From contig JAENVT010000025.1 of NCBI GenBank assembly GCA_016650435.1, positions 1 to 10,138 of the forward strand: a stretch of 10,138 nt of DNA. The letters are read 5' to 3'. Positions 6,064 to 10,138 of this stretch are shown piece by piece. Position 1 is the first letter of the stretch. The number at the start of each line of letters is the position of its first letter. The DNA is from Ilumatobacteraceae bacterium. Lineage in GTDB: Bacteria > Actinomycetota > Acidimicrobiia > Acidimicrobiales > Ilumatobacteraceae. Both the position numbers and the translations under genes were made by a program. The notes beneath the pieces were generated by a model. The model was given only the letters and a program-made list of their open reading frames with translations. It was not told the DNA's origin and ran no database searches.

Positions 6064-6669
6064 ATGGCAATCGCCCCGATGGATATTCCGGTGACCGATC
6101 AACTGCTGATGGTCGTGCCGTGGCTCGATCCGCTCGTCGACTCCGTCGGCTACGAGGTGCGTTCGCAGTACGTCGAATTGTTCTGGCTCAACGTGCTGGG
6201 CCCGACCGCAACGTGGATCCTGCGTCGACTGGTGCTCGGCTTCGACCGCTACCCGCTGGGTTACGAACTCGACCTCGAAGAGACGGCAAGCGCGCTCGGC
6301 CTGTCGTACACAGTCGGCACTGCAAACGCCTTCATGCGCTCGTTGAACCGATGCGTGTTGTTCGGCGTGTCGCAGCCGACCGAGGGCGGCCTGGCAGTGC
6401 GACGCCGTGTTCCTCCTGTCGCCACTCGCCACCTATCGCGTATGCCAGCGCATCTGCGCCAGGCCCACCAGCAGTGGAGTGTGCCGATGACGCGCATCTC
6501 GCTCTCCGATCTCGAGCGAGCACGCGTGCTGGCCGAGGCAATGGTTGAAACCGGCGACGATCCTGACGCAGTCGAGCGTCAACTGCTGGCACTCGGGGTG
6601 ACGCCGGCAGCTGCGATCGAGGCAACGTCGATGGCAATCAGCCGCGGCTACTCACCCGACGCGGCGTGA
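6064..6669 (+). CDS. Actinobacterial protein of unknown function, possible winged-helix-like N-terminal domain
   Basis: I recognise the style of this 201-residue protein as a widespread unnamed actinobacterial type but know no function. Residues 36-60 (YVELFWLNVLGPTATWILRR, then LVLGF) form a well-defined aromatic/hydrophobic helix pair. Residues 68-100 (ELDLEETASALGLSYTVG, then a helix ending in NRCVLFG) and the following LAVRRRVPPVATRHLSRMPAHL (110-131) resemble a winged-helix unit with a basic wing. Residues 145-201 form a separate acidic, alanine-rich helical tail. The protein is soluble, without signal peptide. The start is set by a strong GAGGAGG. The stop is one base from the stop of the convergent aminopeptidase gene. 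A role in DNA or RNA binding is a guess from the fold-like pattern. Confidence 0.75.
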   Translation: MAIAPMDIPVTDQLLMVVPWLDPLVDSVGYEVRSQYVELFWLNVLGPTATWILRRLVLGFDRYPLGYELDLEETASALGLSYTVGTANAFMRSLNRCVLFGVSQPTEGGLAVRRRVPPVATRHLSRMPAHLRQAHQQWSVPMTRISLSDLERARVLAEAMVETGDDPDAVERQLLALGVTPAAAIEATSMAISRGYSPDAA

Positions 6670-6670
6670 G

Positions 6671-8119
6671 TCAGGCGGTGAAGTCGAGTGCCAATTGGAT
6701 CAACAGGCGAGTGCCGAATCCGCTCGCACCTCGCGACAGCCAACCTTCGTCGCCATCGGTGTTCATCGGGCCGGCGATGTCGAGGTGAGCCCACGGCGTG
6801 TCGCCGACGAACTCGGCGAGGAACAACGCGGCGATGATCGCGCCGCCGTAGGGGCCGCCAACGTTCTTCATATCAGCGACGTTGCTGTCGATCAGCTTGC
6901 GGTAGCTGCGTTCCAGCGGCAGTTGCCACACAGGCTCGTCGGCGTCGGCAGCTGCGGTCTTCACACGATCGACGAAGGGCTGGTCGTTTCCGAACACTGC
7001 GGCCATCTTCAGTCCGAGTGCGCCCATCGCAGCACCGGTCAGGGTGGCGATGTCGACGATCGCGTCCGGCTTGTCTTCGACGCCCATCGACAATCCGTCG
7101 GCCAACACAAGGCGACCCTCCGCATCGGTGTTGTGGATCTCGGCTGTCTTGCCGTTGCGGAACGTCAGCACATCGCCGACGTTCAACGCACTACCCGACG
7201 GCATGTTGTCGGTGCACATCATGTAGCCGGTGACTGCCGACTTGCACTTCAACGCCCGCAGAGTCGTCATCGCCGCGAGTACCGCAGCGGCGCCGCTCAT
7301 GTCCATCTTCATCGTCTTCATGCCGTCGTTGGTCTTCAGGCTGAGGCCGCCGGAGTCGAACATCACTCCCTTGCCGACCAACACGAGATGGCCCCGTGGA
7401 TTCCGCGGCGTGTACGTCAGGCGGACCATGCGAGGTGGCTGGGTGCTCCCGTTGTTGACACCGACCATGCCGCCACAACCCATGGCGGTCAACTGGTCCT
7501 TGTTGAAAACCTCGACGTCCAGCCCATTTGCCGCACCGAGCGCGACAGCCTTGTCGGCGATCATCCGCGCCGTGAGATGTGCCGGCGGCGTGTTGGCGAG
7601 ATCTCGCGCCAGGCTGGCCGCTGTTGAAGTGATCGAACCACGGTCGGCTCCGAGCCTGGCCCCTGCTGTGCGGTGCTCGCCCACGACCAGCGTCAACTCC
7701 TGCAGCCCTGCGGGCACCTGCTCTGTCTTCAGGCCGTGGTAGCGGTACGCGGCGAGCGACGCGCCCTCCACAACTGCTTGCGCAGCGCTCGCCGGGTCAA
7801 CGCCCTCAAGGTCTGCGAGGTTGGTCGCAATCGAGGTGCGTTTGCCGGCCGCGCGCACCAGCGCTGCCGCAGCGTTGCGCAAGCCCGCCGCCGTCAACCT
7901 CTCGTCGCCGATCCCCACCGCGATCTGCGTCGGTCCTGTGGCCGACGGCAACGCCAACGTCTGTCCGGGCTTGCCTTCGAAGCCCGCTGCTGCCAGCGCA
8001 GCGCGGTTGAGGCCGAGGCTGCGCGGCACAGTTCCCTTGACGCCGACCGGTACACCTACCGATTCGACGGTCTTCGGAGCACTGCGGACGATACGGACGG
8101 TGACGGACATGAAAGACAT
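6671..8119 (-). CDS. pepA: Leucyl aminopeptidase, M17 family
   Basis: This cytosolic hexameric metallo-aminopeptidase releases N-terminal residues from peptides. The 482-residue product has a variable N-terminal domain (1-165) and a catalytic domain (165-482). With an offset of 20 from E. coli PepA, every active-site residue is present: metal ligands Lys250 and Asp255 (in VGKGVMFDSGG), Asp273 (in KMDMSGAA), Asp332 and Glu334 (in NTDAEGRL), and catalytic Lys262 and Arg336. The NTDAEGRL signature (330-337) is perfect. Length is close to the family norm of about 480-500. The start is ATG at 8119; a second ATG at 8110 (Met4) is possible, and neither has a convincing ribosome binding site. E. coli PepA also binds DNA in Xer recombination, but nothing here suggests that. 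It is divergent from the GlsB-like gene across a 168-nt gap. Confidence 0.95.
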   Translation of the reverse strand: MSFMSVTVRIVRSAPKTVESVGVPVGVKGTVPRSLGLNRAALAAAGFEGKPGQTLALPSATGPTQIAVGIGDERLTAAGLRNAAAALVRAAGKRTSIATNLADLEGVDPASAAQAVVEGASLAAYRYHGLKTEQVPAGLQELTLVVGEHRTAGARLGADRGSITSTAASLARDLANTPPAHLTARMIADKAVALGAANGLDVEVFNKDQLTAMGCGGMVGVNNGSTQPPRMVRLTYTPRNPRGHLVLVGKGVMFDSGGLSLKTNDGMKTMKMDMSGAAAVLAAMTTLRALKCKSAVTGYMMCTDNMPSGSALNVGDVLTFRNGKTAEIHNTDAEGRLVLADGLSMGVEDKPDAIVDIATLTGAAMGALGLKMAAVFGNDQPFVDRVKTAAADADEPVWQLPLERSYRKLIDSNVADMKNVGGPYGGAIIAALFLAEFVGDTPWAHLDIAGPMNTDGDEGWLSRGASGFGTRLLIQLALDFTA

Positions 8120-8227
8120 TCTGACGTAACCACCGCGACAGGCGCGAACTCACTGTCGGTGCTCAGATGTCGGAAGTTCTCAACCGCCCGCGACGTCGGG
8201 GATGTGCATGAAACGTCATTGGAAGAA

Positions 8228-8237
8228 GATTGCAATC
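8228..8237. promoter_or_regulatory. 10-bp palindrome (GATTGCAATC) in the pepA-glsB intergenic region
   Basis: A perfect palindrome lies between the divergent aminopeptidase and GlsB-like genes, about 35 bp upstream of the candidate -10 box of the latter, where an operator or activator site could sit. At 10 bp it may well be chance. The rest of the 168-nt gap shows no clear -35 box, terminator or coding potential. Confidence 0.2.
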
Positions 8238-8272
8238 GCCGTTGCTGATCCAGTCTGCTTGCGCGCCCAACC

Positions 8273-8278
8273 TAGAGT
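8273..8278 (+). promoter_or_regulatory. Candidate -10 box (TAGAGT) of the GlsB/YeaQ-like gene
   Basis: TAGAGT fits TANNNT and lies 9 nt before the ATG at 8288, giving a predicted leader of only a few bases. No Shine-Dalgarno sequence is present. No well-spaced -35 hexamer is visible. Confidence 0.4.
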
Positions 8279-8287
8279 GATCGCCGA

Positions 8288-8560
8288 ATGAACATCATTG
8301 CGTGGATCTTCGTCGGCCTCGTTGCCGGCCTGCTGGCTCGATGGATCGTTCGCGACGACCGCAGCGGTTGCATCTACACGGTCGCCGTCGGGATACTCGG
8401 GGCGCTGATCGGTGGGGCGTTGATGAACGCCGGTGGTCACGATGGCATCGGCGAATTCAGCCTGCGATCGTTGGGTGTCGCCGCGCTCGGAGCGATCTTG
8501 CTGTTGCTGGTTCTGCAGGCGATCAGCGGCGGCCGCCGAGGCATCGGGCGACGCCGCTAG
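8288..8560 (+). CDS. GlsB/YeaQ/YmgE family small membrane protein
   Basis: This is a 90-residue inner-membrane protein of the transglycosylase-associated (PF04226) family. Three hydrophobic segments are visible at about 2-20 (NIIAWIFVGLVAGLLARWIV), 29-49 (a GILGALIGGAL glycine-zipper span) and 60-80, followed by a basic cytosolic tail. The opening pattern of a small helix ending in GLLAR, then a short charged loop and GILGALIGG, is characteristic. Members are often called stress-response proteins, and their molecular role is unknown. The gene ends tail to tail with the ArsC-family gene: the two TAG stops share the bases of one CTAG. Confidence 0.88.
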   Translation: MNIIAWIFVGLVAGLLARWIVRDDRSGCIYTVAVGILGALIGGALMNAGGHDGIGEFSLRSLGVAALGAILLLLVLQAISGGRRGIGRRR

Positions 8561-8913
8561 CGACTCAACAGATCGCGCACACGGTCCTTCGGTCTGCCGA
8601 TGATCGCCTTCTTCTTCGTCACGACGACCGGCCGTTGCATCAGTTGCTTGTGCTTCAGGAGCACGGCAACGACCTGATCCTCGGTTTGCACATCGGCCTC
8701 GGTGAGACCGAGTTTGGTCCACAAGCTGTCGCGGCGGACGAGATCGGTGACCGGGTCTTCGAGCTTGGCGATGATGCCGCGCAATGTGGCCTCGTCTGGA
8801 GGCGTCTTCAGATACAGGACCGTGTCGAAATCGACTCCGAGCTCGTTGGCAATGCTCACGGCATTGCTCGACGAGTTTCAATGAACGTTGTGGTAGATCG
8901 TGACGCCGGCCAT
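8557..8913 (-). CDS. ArsC-family selenoprotein: in-frame TGA (predicted Sec12) at the catalytic cysteine
   Basis: ArsC-family (thioredoxin-fold) proteins reduce arsenate or act in thiol redox chemistry through one active-site Cys. Read from ATG 8913, the frame is open for 118 residues except for TGA at 8880-8878, codon 12. It begins MAGVTIYHNVH-U-NSSSNAV. A gap-free comparison, from memory, with R773 ArsC (MSNITIYHNPAC) puts the TGA on Cys12 and keeps His8, Arg60, Arg94 (QRP) and Arg107 (GRP) at identical numbers. PPDEATLRGIIAKL (38-51) is also typical. It lacks the last ~23 residues of R773 ArsC, as chromosomal relatives may. A SECIS-like hairpin follows the TGA. The intact frame on both sides argues against decay. 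The alternatives are a nonsense mutation, a sequencing error, or translation from GTG 8859, which would lose the active site. Substrate (arsenate or another oxidant) is unknown. It is monocistronic, with a TAGAGT box 5 nt before ATG. Confidence 0.82.
8842..8875 (-). promoter_or_regulatory. Candidate bacterial SECIS element
   Basis: In the mRNA, immediately after UGA-AA, a lower stem CUCGU/ACGAG (5 bp) is followed by a small internal loop (CGA against CA), then a perfect 7-bp upper stem GCAAUGC/GCAUUGC closed by the 5-nt loop CGUGA. The loop begins 17 nt after the UGA and has G as its second base. This satisfies the commonly used bacterial SECIS criteria as I know them: loop 16-37 nt downstream, short loop, and a G in the first two loop positions. 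It lies wholly inside the coding sequence, as bacterial SECIS elements do. Such an element recruits SelB with Sec-tRNA. The E. coli fdhF bulged U is not seen. Confidence 0.75.
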
Positions 8914-8918
8914 GCGTC

Positions 8919-8924
8919 ACTCTA
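8919..8924 (-). promoter_or_regulatory. Candidate leaderless -10 box (TAGAGT) of the ArsC-like selenoprotein gene
   Basis: Minus-strand TAGAGT is followed by five bases (GACGC) and the ATG at 8913. There is no clear Shine-Dalgarno sequence. The position supports ATG 8913 as the true start and thus inclusion of the TGA codon in the reading frame. Confidence 0.45.
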
Positions 8925-8954
8925 CTTCGGCGGCACCCTGTGAGACCCCTGTCG

Positions 8955-8960
8955 TATTGT
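8955..8960 (+). promoter_or_regulatory. Possible -10 box (TATTGT) for the RadC/JAB-like gene
   Basis: TATTGT fits TANNNT and would give a leader of roughly 50 nt ending with the strong GGAGG at 9008-9012. No -35 match was found at 16-18 nt upstream. Confidence 0.3.
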
Positions 8961-9007
8961 GATCGTGCGGCTTCCCCCGAGCATCAACGACCCAGTGTCA
9001 CGACGTC

Positions 9008-9012
9008 GGAGG
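9008..9012 (+). promoter_or_regulatory. Ribosome binding site (GGAGG) deciding the start at 9021
   Basis: GGAGG lies 8 nt before ATG 9021. An in-frame GTG at 8940 would add 27 residues with no conserved character and would place this site inside the coding sequence, so 9021 is preferred. Confidence 0.7.
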
Positions 9013-9020
9013 TATATCGC

Positions 9021-9464
9021 ATGCCGCATCCCACCGCCCGTTCCCGCCGGCCTCAGGCCAGCGATCCCATCCGCTCCTCCACCGATGCGATCGCCGTCGT
9101 GTCGATGGTGATTCACCGTCCGCTCGAGGCCGAGACAATCGCGTTCTTCCTCGACGACACCAGCCGCAGCAACACCATCACCGTGGTCAGTGGCACGACC
9201 GACCCCGACTCTGTGCTGTCGGTAGCCGAGTGCATATCGGCGGCGGGCGCCCGGTACCCAGCGTTGTGCGGGGTCGTGCTGGCCACCGTTCGACCTGCGA
9301 CCGCACCAAACCTGCCGGCCACGCTTCCCGGTGACATCGACCGATGGATCGAAGCCAGCCAGATCACCGAATCGAATGGGATCGAGTTGATCGAATGGTT
9401 CATCGTCGGCCCGGCGGGGGTCGACTGCCCCCGCGAACTGCTCGGCGAGCCGGAGCGGTGGTGA
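9021..9464 (+). CDS. RadC/JAB-like domain protein without metalloprotease residues
   Basis: This 147-residue soluble protein begins with a low-complexity basic leader (1-20). The body runs RPLEAETIAFFLDDTSRSN (33-51), ITVVSGTTDPDSVLSVAECI (53-72), GVVLATVRP (84-92), and DIDRWIEASQITESNGIELIEWFIVG (105-130). This succession resembles the RadC/JAB (MPN) fold: the ...FLDD...R strand pair, the LAHNHPSG-like strand replaced by LATVRPAT, and the final helix plus IELIEWFIVG, which parallels the LLDHIIVG end of RadC. The HxHPSGD metal-binding residues are absent, so it cannot be an active JAMM protease. I base this on pattern resemblance only; it could also be an unrelated actinobacterial family. Start chosen by GGAGG. 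It ends 4 nt from the stop of the convergent DUF4031 gene. Confidence 0.6.
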   Translation: MPHPTARSRRPQASDPIRSSTDAIAVVSMVIHRPLEAETIAFFLDDTSRSNTITVVSGTTDPDSVLSVAECISAAGARYPALCGVVLATVRPATAPNLPATLPGDIDRWIEASQITESNGIELIEWFIVGPAGVDCPRELLGEPERW

Positions 9465-9468
9465 GCGC

Positions 9469-9753
9469 CTATCGGCGAGTGCGTCGTTCGGTCGGGCTCA
9501 AGCGCAACCCGGCCCCACGGAGGCGGCGCAACAGTTCGCGACTCGGCGTCAGAGACGCACCAGCCCCGATCAAGTCGTCGAAATATTCCTCGGGAACGTC
9601 GTAGTGGTCCCCCTGAAACCCTCGGCGCGGGATCCCTGCCTGTTCGGCAAACGCGTGCAGCTCGTCGTAGCTCACATCGCTGACCAGGTGCGACCACCGA
9701 CGCCCCCTGAACCACCAGATCGGTTCGTCGATCAGCACAGCCACGGCCGCCAC
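9469..9753 (-). CDS. DUF4031 domain protein
   Basis: This 94-residue protein carries the DUF4031 pattern common in Actinomycetota and some Proteobacteria: VLIDEPIWWFRGRRWSHLVSD (6-26), SYDELHAFAEQAGIPRRGF (28-46), DHYDVPEEYFDDLIGAGA (49-66), and SRELLRRLRGAGL (71-83). Its biochemical function is unknown; conserved Trp20, His22, Asp26, His50 and Tyr51 look like a binding or active site. GTG at 9753 was taken as start. GTG at 9744 (three codons later) is equally possible, and nothing upstream of 9753 resembles the family. It is divergent from the HD-domain gene, with 20 nt between the starts. Confidence 0.82.
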   Translation of the reverse strand: MAAVAVLIDEPIWWFRGRRWSHLVSDVSYDELHAFAEQAGIPRRGFQGDHYDVPEEYFDDLIGAGASLTPSRELLRRLRGAGLRLSPTERRTRR

Positions 9754-9760
9754 TGTGCCG

Positions 9761-9766
9761 TAACGT
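9761..9766 (+). promoter_or_regulatory. Candidate leaderless -10 box (TAACGT) of the HD-domain gene
   Basis: TAACGT fits TANNNT and is followed by seven bases (CGCCTCG) and the ATG at 9774. It lies within the 20-nt gap between two divergent starts, so the promoters of both genes must overlap each other's coding ends. Confidence 0.45.
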
Positions 9767-9773
9767 CGCCTCG

Positions 9774-10138
9774 ATGACCCAACCGGAGACCGAGATCCGG
9801 ACAGCGTGGCGACGCATCGCCGGGCCCACACATGACGGCTATGTCGACGCCCTGCTGATGAGGTACGCCGAGGCACACCGCCACTACCACACCGCGACGC
9901 ACATCATGTTCGTACTGCGCCATCTGCACGACATGGCGCAGGAGCCGACAACACAGCCATCGCCCGAGGTTGTTGCCGCCGCGTTGTATCACGACGCCAT
10001 CTACGACCCAACGGTCGGCACCAACGAGGCCCTCAGCGCGGTTCTGGCTGCGAACGACCTCGCCGAGATTGGCTGGACGTCGCTTCGCTGCGATTCGGTC
10101 GCGGCGATGATCATTGCCACCGCCGGTCACCTTGCCGA
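9774..10138 (+). CDS. HD-domain metal-dependent phosphohydrolase-like protein (partial, N-terminal 121 residues)
   Basis: This matches the small predicted HD-superfamily phosphohydrolases (COG4339 type). Residues 30-43 (RYAEAHRHYHTATH) carry the characteristic RYxExHRxYHTxxH motif, YHDAIYDP (72-79) is the HD dyad (His73-Asp74), NEALSA (84-89) follows, and IIATAGH (113-119) is the start of the third helix motif. These histidines and aspartate bind divalent metal in HD enzymes. The substrate is unknown; relatives are usually about 190-210 residues and are sometimes misnamed as receptor subunits. The last codons lie beyond the window. The start ATG at 9774 follows a TAACGT box by 7 nt. Confidence 0.85.
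   Translation, partial: MTQPETEIRTAWRRIAGPTHDGYVDALLMRYAEAHRHYHTATHIMFVLRHLHDMAQEPTTQPSPEVVAAALYHDAIYDPTVGTNEALSAVLAANDLAEIGWTSLRCDSVAAMIIATAGHLA

Noticed and set aside
6695..7627. 310-residue plus-strand frame opposite pepA
   Set aside because: His/Arg-rich shadow of the aminopeptidase gene, whose active-site residues are all intact on the minus strand.
8557..8859. Shorter ArsC-like reading from GTG 8859
   Set aside because: It would remove the first strand and the active-site residue, and the GTG lies in the apical loop of the hairpin; ATG 8913 with its TAGAGT box and the perfect ArsC numbering fits better.
8878..8880. TGA as a disabling nonsense mutation (pseudogene)
   Set aside because: It is the only stop, it falls exactly on the catalytic cysteine, the rest of the protein keeps all key residues, and a SECIS-like hairpin follows. 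It cannot be fully excluded without the genome's sel genes or read data.
8216..8920. 234-residue minus-strand open frame over the GlsB and ArsC-like genes
   Set aside because: Arg/Gln/Asp-rich product with no family character, produced by high GC opposite and across the real genes.
8940..9020. Earlier GTG start (8940) for the RadC/JAB-like gene
   Set aside because: GGAGG at 9008-9012 and a possible -10 box at 8955-8960 lie inside this stretch, pointing to ATG 9021.
1..10138. tRNA, rRNA, CRISPR, insertion sequences, integrase, defence system or intrinsic terminators
   Set aside because: Looked for on both strands by eye; no repeat array, transposase, tRNA-like cloverleaf or stem-loop followed by a T-tract was found.

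Overview
The window looks like high-GC actinobacterial chromosome, most plausibly a marine or aquatic Acidimicrobiia (Ilumatobacter-like) genome. This placement is inferred from four things: protein families and sequence style typical of Actinomycetota (DUF4031, DUF7662, an actinobacterial-type ThiF/rhodanese protein without zinc cysteines), very compact gene ends, many GTG starts, and TANNNT boxes placed a few bases before start codons as in leaderless transcripts. I see no tRNA, rRNA, insertion sequence, CRISPR array or phage gene. Fourteen protein genes fill the window and no gene-free stretch exceeds about 170 bases.

Layout. Positions 1-1275 (minus) carry the first 425 residues of a coenzyme-B12-dependent acyl-CoA mutase large subunit with all the methylmalonyl-CoA-type substrate residues. 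It is preceded in the same direction by a RidA-family gene (1310-1699). Divergent from these is a class II aldolase/adducin-family gene (1779-2594, plus). A minus-strand run follows, in transcription order: a sirtuin (4851-5627), a rhodanese-ThiF fusion (3654-4817) and a His-containing polytopic membrane protein of unknown role (2607-3635). Divergent from the sirtuin is a small DUF7662 gene (5665-5928), followed by an actinobacterial gene of unknown function (6064-6669). This converges with an M17 leucyl aminopeptidase (6671-8119, minus). Next are a GlsB/YeaQ-type small membrane protein (8288-8560, plus), an ArsC-family gene (8557-8913, minus), a degenerate RadC/JAB-like gene (9021-9464, plus), a DUF4031 gene (9469-9753, minus), and the start of an HD-domain phosphohydrolase (9774 to the window end, plus).

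The most important observation is the ArsC-family gene. Read from its natural ATG at 8913, the frame is open except for one TGA at codon 12. Aligned without gaps to the plasmid R773 arsenate reductase, this TGA falls exactly on the catalytic Cys12, and His8, Arg60, Arg94 and Arg107 keep the same numbering. Immediately after the TGA the transcript can fold into a 12-bp two-part hairpin with a CGUGA loop 17 nt downstream, which fits the usual description of a bacterial SECIS element. I therefore read it as a selenoprotein. An ordinary gene caller would miss or truncate it at the GTG at 8859. This predicts selA, selB, selC and selD elsewhere in the genome.

Most other genes look like independent housekeeping or accessory-metabolism units. 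Likely cooperating groups are ridA plus mutase, and possibly sirtuin / rhodanese-ThiF / membrane protein as one transcript, although the rhodanese-ThiF gene also appears to have its own leaderless promoter.
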